64,000 nucleotides of DNA from Bacteroidota bacterium. Lineage in GTDB: Bacteria; Bacteroidota; Bacteroidia; Chitinophagales; Chitinophagaceae. Positions 18,412 to 28,046 of the stretch are shown here, in pieces. Numbering within the stretch: the stretch's first letter is position 1; each line of letters starts with the position of its first letter. A program made the position numbers and the translations under genes. The notes beneath the pieces were generated by a model, which was not told the DNA's origin, did no database searches, and saw nothing but the letters and a program-made list of their open reading frames with translations. The DNA is taken from NCBI GenBank assembly GCA_020161435.1, contig JAIUNV010000005.1, positions 241,717 through 305,716 on the forward strand. Direction: 5' to 3'.

Positions 18412-19338
18412 ATGTACAAGCGTCTTTATCTGTTTTTGCATTTAATAGTATCGGCTATGCTGATGGCTACAACGCAACAGGTATTTGCGCAGCCAACCAT
18501 TCCCTTTTATCAGCCGGTAAAAAAAGCAGCCTTGCCTCAAGAACTGGAAGAGGTAAGTGGCATGCTCTATTGGCAAAACAAATTGGTAATGCTGAACGAT
18601 GGCAACAATGCTGCGGCCTTATACATTACTGATACGAGTGGTGCCAAGCTGTTGCAAACAGTGGTACTTGCAGGCATTGAAAACAAAGACTGGGAAGCAC
18701 TGGCACAAGACGACCGTTTTTTTTACATAGCCGATGTGGGCAATAATAAAAGTGGCAACCGGAAAGATCTGGTTATTTATCAGGTGCCAAAATTGTTGCT
18801 GAATGCAAAGACTGCAGTAATACGCATACCTAATAGTAGTATTGGCCGCATCAGGTTTAGTTATGCTAATCAGGTAAGTTTTGCAGCAGAAAAAGACAAT
18901 ACTGCACAATTCGATTGCGAAGCCATGCTGGTGCACAATCAGCAGCTGCATTTATTTACTAAAAACTGGAGTGGCCAAACCAGCTATCATTATACCATTC
19001 CTACCAAGCCCGGTACGTACAAAGCTGCCTTGGCAGGCCAGCTGCAAACCGGTGATTTTAAAATTACTGACGCTTCATGGAATGGTAAAAACTGGTTGTT
19101 GCTCACAGCATACACTAAGCAAGGCAAAGTGGGATTATTTGCTATTCAACAACATGGAAAAACCATCAGCCTGAAAGGTAACGTTCGGCAATTTGAGCTG
19201 CCATCGGCCATACAAACCGGCCAACTGGAATCGGTATGTTTTGATAGCAACAATACAGGCTGGCTGGCTACAGAAGCCTTTAGTGCCCGAGGGTTTACGC
19301 TGCCTCAAACGCTCTACAGATTTATGCTGCCGTTGTAA
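18412..19338 (+). CDS. Secreted beta-propeller-like protein of unknown function
   Basis: A 308-residue protein with a signal peptide (MYKRLYLFLHLIVSAM to VFAQ). The mature part has repeats such as VSGMLYWQNKLVMLNDGNN, WEALAQDDRFFYIADVGNN and DASWNGKNWLLLTAYTKQG, which look like blades of a beta-propeller. The family is not recognised with confidence. An ATG at 18400 overlaps the ribBA stop; the ATG at 18412 gives a cleaner signal peptide. It converges with the antiporter gene after four bases. Confidence 0.65.
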   Translation: MYKRLYLFLHLIVSAMLMATTQQVFAQPTIPFYQPVKKAALPQELEEVSGMLYWQNKLVMLNDGNNAAALYITDTSGAKLLQTVVLAGIENKDWEALAQDDRFFYIADVGNNKSGNRKDLVIYQVPKLLLNAKTAVIRIPNSSIGRIRFSYANQVSFAAEKDNTAQFDCEAMLVHNQQLHLFTKNWSGQTSYHYTIPTKPGTYKAALAGQLQTGDFKITDASWNGKNWLLLTAYTKQGKVGLFAIQQHGKTISLKGNVRQFELPSAIQTGQLESVCFDSNNTGWLATEAFSARGFTLPQTLYRFMLPL

Positions 19339-19342
19339 TGTT

Positions 19343-20614
19343 TTATGCCAGCAGCATTTGCTGCGCCATAAACACAGCAATGCCGGCTAAAAATCCCAAC
19401 AACGCAATCCAGCTGATACGTTTCATGTACCACATGAAATCAATTTTTTCAATACCCATAGCTGCTACGCCAGCTGCAGAACCAATAATAATAATAGAGC
19501 CGCCCGTGCCGGTAGTAAGTGCCAAAAACAACCAAAACGGATGATCCATGGCAAAATCAGACAGGCTGTACATTGCTTGTGCCGCCGCTACAAGCGGTAC
19601 GTTATCTACTACAGCAGACAGTACACCCAGCGCTGTACCAATGCTGTAATTATTGCCAAGGGTTGAGCTCAGGTAATCGGCCAGCTGGTGCAGTAATCCG
19701 AAAGATTCTAAAGCAGAAATGGCTAAGAGAATACCCAGGAAAAACAGGATACTTGGGCTGTCTATTTTTTGCAATGCTGCACTAACAGAATACTTGCTTT
19801 TTTGGTCGCTTGGTTTGCCCCTGTGTATAAAGGTTACAATCACCCAAAGTATACCCAGCGAAAACATCATGCCCATCATGGGAGGCAAGTGTGTAATCAT
19901 TTTAAAAACCGGAACAAACAGCAATAGCAATACGCCGCTTAATAACATAATGTTTGATTCGCGGCTGCTAATGTTGGTATGCTTTACTTCTGTGTAAGAA
20001 AATTCTTGCCCCTTCAACCTTGGTGTTACTATTAGCAAAGGCACCAATGTAACTGCGATACTGGGCAAGATAGTATACAACATGATTTTCCCTGTAGAGA
20101 TTTGACCGCCAATCCACAACATGGTAGTAGTTACATCACCAATGGGAGAGAAGGCGCCACCGGCATTGGCTGCTATTACCACCATACTGGCAAAAAGCCA
20201 ACGGTCTTCTTTCGAAGAAAGCATACGGCCGCTCAGCGAAAGCATAACTATGGTTGTGGTCAGGTTATCCAGCAATGCAGATAAAAAGAAAGCGATAATA
20301 GTAACTATCCACAAAAGCCGCACTTGGCTGCGGGTTTCTATTTGTTTGGTGATAAGCGAAAAACCACCGTGGCTGTCTATCAATTCTACAATGGTCATGG
20401 CACCTAACAGGAAAAACAAAATAGATGCGATGCCAGAAAAGTGCTCCATCAGCAAGTGACTGCTTTCTTCGGGAGAGCTTGCCTGAAAAGTGTACAGCAC
20501 CCAACAAAGTACACCAGTAAGAAGTGCTGCTGCTGCTTTGTTTACCCGAATGCTGTGCTCGAATGCAATGGCCAGATACCCAACAATGAAGACTAGAAGA
20601 ACCAAGGTTGTCAT
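19343..20614 (-). CDS. nhaD: NhaD-type Na+/H+ antiporter
   Basis: A 423-residue integral membrane protein with about eleven to twelve hydrophobic segments. Features of the NhaD/ArsB ion-transporter group include ALLDNLTTTIVMLSL, ANAGGAFSPIGDVTTTMLW and a repeated motif AVVDNVPLVAAAQAMY in the second half, consistent with two inverted halves each carrying an Asp-Asn pair. It exports sodium in exchange for protons at the inner membrane. It is a single gene, divergent from the SoxB-like gene across a 256-base gap with no clear promoter. Confidence 0.88.
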   Translation of the reverse strand: MTTLVLLVFIVGYLAIAFEHSIRVNKAAAALLTGVLCWVLYTFQASSPEESSHLLMEHFSGIASILFFLLGAMTIVELIDSHGGFSLITKQIETRSQVRLLWIVTIIAFFLSALLDNLTTTIVMLSLSGRMLSSKEDRWLFASMVVIAANAGGAFSPIGDVTTTMLWIGGQISTGKIMLYTILPSIAVTLVPLLIVTPRLKGQEFSYTEVKHTNISSRESNIMLLSGVLLLLFVPVFKMITHLPPMMGMMFSLGILWVIVTFIHRGKPSDQKSKYSVSAALQKIDSPSILFFLGILLAISALESFGLLHQLADYLSSTLGNNYSIGTALGVLSAVVDNVPLVAAAQAMYSLSDFAMDHPFWLFLALTTGTGGSIIIIGSAAGVAAMGIEKIDFMWYMKRISWIALLGFLAGIAVFMAQQMLLA

Positions 20615-20870
20615 GGTGTACTATTAAAGTAGGCCGAAAATACAGCAACAAGGTGGTTTCAGCACAAGCATATCTTCACCTTACTATGCAAATGAATGCA
20701 GATTTTCACTAATGCCTTGCCAGTGTAGTAGCAGGTATAACCGGCATTTTTTCATTCACACAACGGGTACTTGTGCTTCCAAAAATGATGAGTGACCAAT
20801 ATCACAGAGTGGCAGTTTGCATTAAGCCATCTTGCTTTCATATTGCATTTATATCTCTAACGATTGCCCC

Positions 20871-22559
20871 ATGTCAAAATCAAGAAGATCATTTTTACGG
20901 AATTCTACTTTGCTTGGTCTTGCTGGTGCGGTACTACCCGCTGCTCCTGCACTCGCCGGCTCCAGCAGTGCTAATGACGTTGCAGCAGAAGAAGCAGCCG
21001 CTACGGGTACAAAAACCGTAACCCTGTTGTACACAACAGACATACACGGGCAGCTATTTACCCACGATGAATTTTTCTGGATCAATCAGCAGCCCGTATA
21101 CAAGCGTCGTGGTGGTTTGGATGTGCTGAAAACCATGATTGACCATTACCGCAAGCAAAACCCTGCCAACACTATATTGATTGATGGTGGCGATTATTTT
21201 CATGGCCATGCTGTGGCTTCACTCACCAACGGCGAAGCGTTGATTCCCATTTTCAATCAGCTAGGGTACGACCTCATGTTGCCGGGCAATTGGGAAGTGG
21301 TGTACAAGAAAAAGCAAATGCTCTATGACATGGGCCATGCCAATGCGGCAAAAATATGTGCCAATATGTGGCATAAAACCAGCGACGAAACCAATGGCGA
21401 ACTCATCTATCAGCCCTATTGGGTTAAATACATTGGCGGTGTAAAAATTGGTTTCATTGGCTACACCGATCACCTGATACCGAAGCGGCAATCGCCGGCT
21501 TACAGCGATGGTATTTCTTTTAAGCATGCCAATCATAACCTTGCCCGCTACGTAAAACAGCTACGGGAAGAAGAAGGCTGCGTAGTAGTGATTGTAGTAA
21601 CGCATATGGGATTGGCGCAGCAGGTTGGGCTGGCTAATAATGCTGCAGCACAAGGCGTTGATCTCATTATGGGAGCCGATACGCATGAACGTGTTCGGGA
21701 GCCGATACAAGCCAAATATACCAAGGTGATTGAGTGCGGTGCCTTCGGTTCTTTCTTAGGAAAAATAGATTTGATTTTGAAAGAAGGTAAACTCACCGAT
21801 ATAAAATATGCATTGCTGGATGTAGACCCTTTAAAATTTGCGCCCAATGCAGCCGTTACCACTCAACTCAAAAAAGCGTATGCACCATTTGCAAAAGATT
21901 TGTCGACAGTAATTGGTACAACTACCACTCCGTTGGTTCGCTATTTTGTATTGGAAACGCCGATGGATAACTTGATTACAGATGCCGTCATGTGGAAGTT
22001 TAAGCCGGACATTGTAGTGAGCAACGGCTTCCGTTTTTGCCAGCCATTGTATGCCAGTAAAACTAAACCGGCCAATATTACCCGTGAGTTTTTATGGAAC
22101 ATGCTACCCGTTGACAGCGAAGCCAAAACCGCAATGGTAAGTGGTGCTCAAATAATGGAATGGCTCGAAAAAGAATTGGAAAACGCTTTTGCAAAAAATC
22201 CGGCTAACAGGTTTGGCGGTTGGTTTGTACGGTTTGCGGGCCTGCAGGTAAACGTAACCATTGGCAATGAAAAAGGCAAAAGATTAAACTGGGTAAAAGT
22301 AGGCGGTCAGCCATTGGATGTAAACAAGCTTTACAGCATGGTGGCCTGCGAAAGAGAAGGCGATCCTGATGATACGCTTTGCCGCATTGAACATGTGCAG
22401 CAACCACGTAAACTGGGCGTACTCATGCATGATGTGATTGAAGATTACCTGAAAGCGCATCCGGTGGTTGCTCCAGTTTTAGAAGGCCGAACTACGGCTA
22501 CCGATGAACCTGCTACACTGCTCACTCAGCTTAAGGGCACTACTTACGAATTTCAATAA
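20871..22559 (+). CDS. SoxB-like Tat-exported dinuclear-metal hydrolase
   Basis: About 562 residues. The N-terminus SRRSFLRNSTLLGLAGAV is a twin-arginine signal, so it is exported folded. The 5'-nucleotidase/SoxB metal site is present: TTDIHGQ (Asp57, His59), LIDGGDYF (Asp108), GNWE (139-142), THMG and GADTHE. In ordinary 5'-nucleotidases the third motif reads GNHE; Trp in that place is typical of SoxB, the thiosulfohydrolase of sulfur oxidation. The start at MSKSRR (20871) is set by the Tat signal. The neighbour is a TsdA-like cytochrome 26 bases downstream. A nucleotidase role remains possible. Confidence 0.72.
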   Translation: MSKSRRSFLRNSTLLGLAGAVLPAAPALAGSSSANDVAAEEAAATGTKTVTLLYTTDIHGQLFTHDEFFWINQQPVYKRRGGLDVLKTMIDHYRKQNPANTILIDGGDYFHGHAVASLTNGEALIPIFNQLGYDLMLPGNWEVVYKKKQMLYDMGHANAAKICANMWHKTSDETNGELIYQPYWVKYIGGVKIGFIGYTDHLIPKRQSPAYSDGISFKHANHNLARYVKQLREEEGCVVVIVVTHMGLAQQVGLANNAAAQGVDLIMGADTHERVREPIQAKYTKVIECGAFGSFLGKIDLILKEGKLTDIKYALLDVDPLKFAPNAAVTTQLKKAYAPFAKDLSTVIGTTTTPLVRYFVLETPMDNLITDAVMWKFKPDIVVSNGFRFCQPLYASKTKPANITREFLWNMLPVDSEAKTAMVSGAQIMEWLEKELENAFAKNPANRFGGWFVRFAGLQVNVTIGNEKGKRLNWVKVGGQPLDVNKLYSMVACEREGDPDDTLCRIEHVQQPRKLGVLMHDVIEDYLKAHPVVAPVLEGRTTATDEPATLLTQLKGTTYEFQ

Positions 22560-22584
22560 TTGTAATCATAAATAGCAAATAGTT

Positions 22585-23565
22585 ATGTGGCGGAAAATGA
22601 GCAGCGACTGGCCGGTGTACATCATTTTTGCAACGCTGTTGGTCGTTATTTTGGTAAAATCATTTACCAGTGATGATAGCAAAGTACAATCTGCAGCAGT
22701 GGCCCCGGTTGATACACTGTGGCATGGCCCCAGCCTGATGATGGACAGAATACTTACCGGGCCGGAAAGGGAAGAAGTAGTGTATGGCTATAACCTCATC
22801 AGCAATACGGCTTACTACCTTGGGCCGCAGGGCACAGTTGCACAAATATCCAATGGTATGAATTGCCAAAACTGCCACCTCGATGGCGGTAGAAGAGCAT
22901 GGGGCAATAACTATGGTGCGGTTAGTAGTGCCTACCCGAAGTTTCGGGAGAGGAGCGGCACTTATGAAAGTATTTACAAACGTGTAGGCGACTGTTTTGA
23001 GCGTAGCTTAAATGGTACAGCACCCGATAGCAGCAGCCGTGAGTTTTTGGCCATTCAGGCTTATATTAAATGGCTGGGAAAAGATGTAGCCAAAGGAGAA
23101 AAACCCGCCGGCAGCGGTATTGAAAAACTACCGTATTTGAAAAGAGCCGCAGATCCGCAAAAAGGATTGGCGGTATACCTGGCTAATTGTAAAAGCTGCC
23201 ATGGCGAAAACGGCGAGGGACAAATGGATGGCAACAGGTTTGTGTATCCGCCACTGTGGGGGCCGCATAGCTACAACGACGGTGCGGGCTTGTTTCGCCT
23301 CTCCAATTTTGCAGGATTTGTAAAGGGCAACATGCCATTCAACATTGCTTCGCATGCAAAGCCTACGCTTACCAGCGAAGAAGCGTGGGATGTGGCTGCC
23401 TATGTAAATTCGCAACCCCGGCCACACAAAGACCAGACCCACGACTGGCCGGATGTGGCTAAAAAGCCCATCGACTTTGCCTTTGGCCCTTATGCCGATG
23501 GTTTTGATGAAAAAGCCCACAAATATGGCCCTTACCAGCCCATTGCAGATGTCAGAAAGAAATAG
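22585..23565 (+). CDS. Di-haem cytochrome c, thiosulfate-dehydrogenase (TsdA)-like
   Basis: A 326-residue protein with an N-terminal membrane anchor or signal (residues 10-26). Two haem-binding motifs are seen: CQNCH (94-98) and CKSCH (202-206). Between them YKRVGDCFERSLNG (Cys137) matches the TsdA segment whose Cys is the axial ligand of the active-site haem. GNMPF may supply a Met ligand to the second haem. TsdA joins two thiosulfates to tetrathionate and passes electrons onward. Placement directly behind the SoxB-like gene supports a sulfur-oxidation role. The substrate is inferred. Confidence 0.75.
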   Translation: MWRKMSSDWPVYIIFATLLVVILVKSFTSDDSKVQSAAVAPVDTLWHGPSLMMDRILTGPEREEVVYGYNLISNTAYYLGPQGTVAQISNGMNCQNCHLDGGRRAWGNNYGAVSSAYPKFRERSGTYESIYKRVGDCFERSLNGTAPDSSSREFLAIQAYIKWLGKDVAKGEKPAGSGIEKLPYLKRAADPQKGLAVYLANCKSCHGENGEGQMDGNRFVYPPLWGPHSYNDGAGLFRLSNFAGFVKGNMPFNIASHAKPTLTSEEAWDVAAYVNSQPRPHKDQTHDWPDVAKKPIDFAFGPYADGFDEKAHKYGPYQPIADVRKK

Positions 23566-23637
23566 CCAAGCAAAAAAGTTACCTGTGATTTTTTGCTCAA
23601 AATAGAAGGTCGTTTATATCGAATTGAAACAGATTCA

Positions 23638-23666
23638 TTGTAAATAATCATTTTCATTTAGCTTTA
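23638..23666 (+). promoter_or_regulatory. Possible promoter of the ketosynthase gene
   Basis: TTG (23638-23640), 18 bases, then TAGCTTTA (23659-23666), one mismatch from TAnnTTTG, 31 bases before the ATG at 23697. Confidence 0.4.
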
Positions 23667-23696
23667 GCGCAAAGCCTGAAAAGCTTATTACGCTTT

Positions 23697-24779
23697 ATGA
23701 AAACTTACCGCTCCGTTATAACTGGCACAGGTGCATTTATTCCTCCTGTTGTAAAAAAGAACATCGATTTTACTGTACATAATTTTTACGACGAACACCA
23801 TCAACGCATTACCACTTCGCCTGCAGAAATAGTTCAAAAGTTTGAGGACATTACCGGCATTGCCGAACGCCGCTATGTAACCGAAGACATGAACTGCGCC
23901 GACATGGCCGCCATTTCCGCCAAACAAGCCGTTGAAAACAGCGGCATAGATCCTGAAACAATCGACCAGATTATTGTTGCACACAATTTTGGCAATGTAC
24001 TCAAGCACACCATTCAAACGGATGTGCTGCCTGCTATTGCCAGCAGGGTAAAGCATAGTCTTGGTATTCAAAATCCTGCATGTGTGGCCTACGATTTATT
24101 GTTTGGTTGTCCCGGTTGGATTCAGGGGGTTATTCATGCCGACGCTTTTTTCAAAGCAGGTATTGCTAAAAAAGCATTGATTATTGGCACAGAAACTTTG
24201 AGCCGTGTGGTGGATGTGTACGACCGCGACAGCATGATTTTTAGTGATGGGGCAGGAGCCTGCATTTTAGAATATCAGGAAGTAGATGCCGCCACCGGCC
24301 CCGGTATTTTAAGCAGCAGTGTGGCCTCGCATTGTATTGATGAAGCCTTCTATCTATACCTCGGCAAATCTAATTTCCCCGGCAGCGACCCACGTGTTCG
24401 CTACATCAAAATGAAGGGGCGCAAAGTATACGAGTATGCTATGCAACATGTGCCGCAGGCCATGAAAGATTGCCTCGATAAAAGCGGCGTTGGTATTGAT
24501 GCTTTGAAAAAAGTATTCATTCATCAGGCCAATGAAAAAATGGACGAAGGCATCATTAAGCGGATGTTCCGTTTATACGATAGAAAAGAAACGCCAGACA
24601 ATATTATGCCCATGAATATTCACTTACTGGGCAATAGTTCTGTTGCCACTGTGCCTACCTTGTTTCACTCTGTAATAAGTGGTGTACAAGACGGCCATAG
24701 CTTGCATCATGGCGATGTAGTGATGTTTGCCAGCGTTGGCGCAGGTATGAACATCAATGCAGTAAGCTATCGCTATTAG
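23697..24779 (+). CDS. 3-oxoacyl-ACP synthase III-like ketosynthase
   Basis: A 360-residue thiolase-fold enzyme with the FabH triad: the nucleophile Cys in AYDLLFGCPGW, His in VFIHQANEKM, and Asn in LGNSSVATVPT. Family members condense an acyl-CoA with malonyl-ACP, starting fatty acid or secondary lipid synthesis. The protein is slightly longer than Escherichia coli FabH (317) and stands alone, without fabD, fabG or acpP, so a specialised starter-unit role is possible. It has its own weak promoter. Confidence 0.88.
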   Translation: MKTYRSVITGTGAFIPPVVKKNIDFTVHNFYDEHHQRITTSPAEIVQKFEDITGIAERRYVTEDMNCADMAAISAKQAVENSGIDPETIDQIIVAHNFGNVLKHTIQTDVLPAIASRVKHSLGIQNPACVAYDLLFGCPGWIQGVIHADAFFKAGIAKKALIIGTETLSRVVDVYDRDSMIFSDGAGACILEYQEVDAATGPGILSSSVASHCIDEAFYLYLGKSNFPGSDPRVRYIKMKGRKVYEYAMQHVPQAMKDCLDKSGVGIDALKKVFIHQANEKMDEGIIKRMFRLYDRKETPDNIMPMNIHLLGNSSVATVPTLFHSVISGVQDGHSLHHGDVVMFASVGAGMNINAVSYRY

Positions 24780-24886
24780 GTAAAAATTGTTAGCAAAATC
24801 GAACTTGGATTCCGTTCTAACTCTTGTTGGGACAAACCCTTTTTTGCCCAAACTTTTCCATCTTTTTTGAATTTGTATTCAATATC

Positions 24887-24941
24887 TCGTACTTCGTCCT
24901 CCTTGTTACCCTTTTACTTCGTGCCCCGTATTTCGTACTTC
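24887..24941. repeat. Degenerate CGTACTTCGT repeats
   Basis: At least three imperfect copies of a TCGTACTTCGT-like unit (24887-24896, 24915-24922, 24927-24941) lie in the gap before the TcdA-like gene. The function is unknown; it looks like an intergenic simple repeat. Confidence 0.45.
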
Positions 24942-24955
24942 AGACATTCCCTTTT

Positions 24956-25696
24956 ATGGTTCCTTACTGGATGAGCAGAACCCAGCTGCTGCTGGACGAT
25001 GAGAAAATCAGCACCCTCATGCAAAAGCATGTGTTGGTGGTAGGCCTTGGCGGCGTAGGCGGCATTTGTGCCGAAATGATAGCCCGTGCCGGCGTAGGCA
25101 AAATGACCATTGTAGATGCCGACGTGGTAGACCTCAGCAATTGCAACCGCCAAATACCGGCATTGCATTCCACCGCCGGCCAAAGCAAGGCTGAGGTAAT
25201 GGCGGCCCGCATCCGCGACATCAACCCCGATATTGAACTCACCGTGCTCAACGAGTACCTGAAAGAACCCCGCACCCGGGAAGTGCTTCAATCCACTCAT
25301 TTCGATTATGCGGTGGATTGCATCGATACCCTCAGCCCCAAAGTGTTTTTCATACAGGCTTGTGTGGAGCTGGGCATTCCCATTGTAAGCTCACTGGGCG
25401 CCGGTGGTAAGGTAGACCCGCTGCAAATTACCATCACCGATATTGCCGATACCCACCAGTGCAACCTGGCCCGTTATGTACGCAAACGGCTCAACAAGCT
25501 GGGCATTCGCAAAGGAGTAACCGTGGTGTTCAGCCCCGAGGAGGCCGACCAGAGTAAAATCATCGTTACGGAAAAAGCGTTCCCCAAAAAATCCATCATC
25601 GGCACCATCAGCTATATGCCTGCTATGTTTGGCTGTATGGTGGCCAGCGTGGTTATCCGCAATTTGTATGGCGAGGAAGTAGCCATGCGGTCGTAG
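24956..25696 (+). CDS. tcdA: ThiF-family E1-like enzyme, tRNA threonylcarbamoyladenosine dehydratase-like
   Basis: About 246 residues. The start YWMSRTQLLLDDEKI resembles the W-L-S-R-T-E-L-L opening of TcdA/CsdL proteins. The nucleotide site VLVVGLGGVGGICAEMIARAG and DADVVDLSNCNRQI are typical of the ThiF/MoeB superfamily, and VDCIDTLSPKVFFI follows as in TcdA. TcdA activates t6A37 of tRNA and cyclises it. ATG 24956 is chosen because conserved sequence begins there; a longer frame upstream runs through the repeat region. No operon partner is seen. Confidence 0.85.
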   Translation: MVPYWMSRTQLLLDDEKISTLMQKHVLVVGLGGVGGICAEMIARAGVGKMTIVDADVVDLSNCNRQIPALHSTAGQSKAEVMAARIRDINPDIELTVLNEYLKEPRTREVLQSTHFDYAVDCIDTLSPKVFFIQACVELGIPIVSSLGAGGKVDPLQITITDIADTHQCNLARYVRKRLNKLGIRKGVTVVFSPEEADQSKIIVTEKAFPKKSIIGTISYMPAMFGCMVASVVIRNLYGEEVAMRS

Positions 25697-26149
25697 CATA
25701 CCTCACCATTTTTTTTTGAAATCGAAGTTTCAGTCAGTTTAAAATTGAATAGGCTAAAATTTACTTCATCGCATAAAACAGGGGGAGGAGTTGGCTCGGC
25801 AATCCCGATAGCTATCGGGAGGGCGGAGCCTTCGGGTTTGCCTTGAATTTTCTTTGGTTACTTTCTTTTTTTCAAGAAAAAGAAAGTGACAATGCTGAGA
25901 TTGGAACCAACAGGAGGATGGAGAAATGATCCGAAACAAGAGGATTTCATCGTTTTCTATTTCGGTTTTACAGACCATTAAACTTCAGTATCGTACTGGT
26001 TTTGCCCAAACCGGCAAATGCAGCTATGCACAAACAATCCATGTGCATAACTTGAAATGACCCTCCAATGGGGCTGCCACCTATTTTTGCCCACATGCTT
26101 AAATGCTAAAAATTTTAGGCATATTGCACCCCCTGATCAATTCCAACTT
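25697..26149. repeat. 453-base gap with palindromic repeats
   Basis: This gap holds a perfect 18-base palindrome, TCCCGATAGCTATCGGGA (25803-25820), and an 11-bp stem ACTTTCTTTTT/AAAAAGAAAGT (25860-25887, loop TTCAAG). Both look like dispersed intergenic repeats; the first shares its arms with a stem inside rnpB at 63503-63520. TATTTTTG at 26082-26089 may be a -7 box for parE, but no -33 at the right distance was found. No convincing gene is present. Confidence 0.6.
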
Positions 26150-28033
26150 ATGGCTGAGGAGAAAGCAATGTTTGAGTACAACGAAGACAGTATTAAAACC
26201 CTGGAGTGGCGGGAGCACATCCGCTTACGCCCGGGCATGTACATAGGCAAGCTGGGCGATGGCGCCAGCCCCGACGACGGTATTTACGTACTGCTGAAAG
26301 AAGTGGTGGACAACTGTATAGATGAACACACCATGGGCTATGGCAAGCATGTAGATATCAATTTGTCGAAAGAGGGCTTGGTGAATATTCGTGACTACGG
26401 CCGGGGTATTCCGCTTGGCAAACTCGTGGATGTGGTGAGCAAAATCAATACCGGTGCCAAGTACGACAGCAAGGCTTTCCAGAAAAGTGTGGGCCTCAAC
26501 GGGGTGGGTACTAAAGCGGTGAACGCCCTCAGCCACAGCTTTAAGGTGACAGCCTACCGCGATGGTAAATGCAAAACGGCCGAATTTGAACAGGGCCGCC
26601 TTATCCGTGAATCGAAGGAAGAAAAGACCACCGAATCCAATGGTACCGAAGTGACCTTTTTGCCCGATGATACTGTCTTCAAGCATTTTAAGTATCAGAC
26701 AGAATTCATTGAAAATCAACTCTGGAACTACTGTTACCTCAATGCGGGGTTAGTTATCAATTTCAATGGTAAACGCTATGTAAGTAAAAACGGTTTGCTC
26801 GATTTGCTGCAGCGCAAAACCAACGAAGATGAACTGCGCTATCCCATCATTCACCTCAAGGGTGAAGACATTGAAGTAGCCATCAGCCACAACAACGACT
26901 ACGGCGAAGACCTATATTCATTTGTAAATGGCCAGTACACCACGCAGGGCGGTACGCATCAGCAGGCCTTCCGCGAAGCGTTTGTAAAAACCATCCGCGA
27001 CCACTATAAAAAAGATTACGAAGCATCAGATATACGCACTTCTATTGTAGCCGCAGTGTCGGTGAGGGTGCAGGAGCCGGTGTTTGAAAGCCAGACCAAA
27101 ACCAAGCTGGGTAGCCAAACTGTGTACGAAGGCGGGCCCAGCATGCGCAACTTCATTGGCGATTTTTTGAATAAAGAACTCGACAACTACCTGCACAAGA
27201 ACCCAACCATTGCCGATGCCTTGAAAAAACGCATTGAGCAAAGCGAAAGGGAGCGGAAAGAACTGCAGGGCATTAAGAAAATTGCCAACGAAAGAGCCAA
27301 GAAAGCTGCCCTCAACAATAAGAAGCTCCGGGATTGCAACATTCACTTCAACGATACGCCGCCAGCCAAGAATAAGGAAGTGTTTGAAGAAAAAAAGGTG
27401 GCCAGCACCTTGTTTATTACCGAAGGTGATAGTGCCAGTGGCTCCATCACCAAGGCCCGTGACGTAGATACACAGGCGGTGTTCAGCCTGCGTGGTAAGC
27501 CGCTCAACTGCTTTGGCCTCACCAAAAAAGTGGTGTACGAAAACGAAGAATTCAACCTGCTGCAGCATGCCCTCAATATTGAAGATGGCCTTGATGACTT
27601 GCGCTACAGCCGCATTATTCTGGCTACCGATGCCGATGTGGATGGTATGCACATCCGCCTGCTCATGATGACTTTCTTCCTGCAGTTCTTCCCCGATTTG
27701 GTGAAGCGTGGCCACCTGTTCATTTTGGAAACGCCGCTCTTTAGGGTACGCAATAAGCAGGAAACCATTTATTGCTACGACGAAAAAGAGAAGCAGGCAG
27801 CCATTGCCAAGCTGGGCAAGAATCCTGAAATCACCCGCTTCAAGGGTTTGGGTGAAATTTCGCCCAATGAGTTTGGCCAGTTCATAGGCAACGACATCCG
27901 CCTGCAACCTGTATTACTGGAGCAAGGCGATCATATCCAACAATTGCTGGAATATTACATGGGCAAAAACACCATGCAGCGCCAAGAGTTTATCATCGAC
28001 AACTTGCGGGTAGAACTTGATTTAGTAGATTAA
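26150..28033 (+). CDS. parE: DNA topoisomerase IV subunit B
   Basis: About 627 residues, a type IIA topoisomerase ATPase subunit. The GHKL site includes [22 protein letters not shown] and [15 protein letters not shown]; the transducer has [16 protein letters not shown]; the TOPRIM metal site has TEGDSASGS and [12 protein letters not shown], followed by RFKGLGE. Length and pairing with parC (34701) favour ParE over GyrB. ATG 26150 ([20 protein letters not shown]) is where the conserved protein begins. Topoisomerase IV unlinks daughter chromosomes. Two small genes and a restriction system separate it from parC. Confidence 0.9.
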   Translation: MAEEKAMFEYNEDSIKTLEWREHIRLRPGMYIGKLGDGASPDDGIYVLLKEVVDNCIDEHTMGYGKHVDINLSKEGLVNIRDYGRGIPLGKLVDVVSKINTGAKYDSKAFQKSVGLNGVGTKAVNALSHSFKVTAYRDGKCKTAEFEQGRLIRESKEEKTTESNGTEVTFLPDDTVFKHFKYQTEFIENQLWNYCYLNAGLVINFNGKRYVSKNGLLDLLQRKTNEDELRYPIIHLKGEDIEVAISHNNDYGEDLYSFVNGQYTTQGGTHQQAFREAFVKTIRDHYKKDYEASDIRTSIVAAVSVRVQEPVFESQTKTKLGSQTVYEGGPSMRNFIGDFLNKELDNYLHKNPTIADALKKRIEQSERERKELQGIKKIANERAKKAALNNKKLRDCNIHFNDTPPAKNKEVFEEKKVASTLFITEGDSASGSITKARDVDTQAVFSLRGKPLNCFGLTKKVVYENEEFNLLQHALNIEDGLDDLRYSRIILATDADVDGMHIRLLMMTFFLQFFPDLVKRGHLFILETPLFRVRNKQETIYCYDEKEKQAAIAKLGKNPEITRFKGLGEISPNEFGQFIGNDIRLQPVLLEQGDHIQQLLEYYMGKNTMQRQEFIIDNLRVELDLVD

Positions 28034-28046
28034 TCATTGTAGGCAA

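Noticed and set aside
25766..25978. Small frame in the tcdA-parE gap
   Set aside because: It runs through palindromic repeats, has biased composition and no recognisable features.
27026..27907. Long open frame on the minus strand inside parE (also 34776-35828 and 36036-37196 inside parC, and 59729-60802 inside the permease)
   Set aside because: These lie wholly antisense to well-supported genes, show no domain or signal features, and reflect the codon usage of the true strand.
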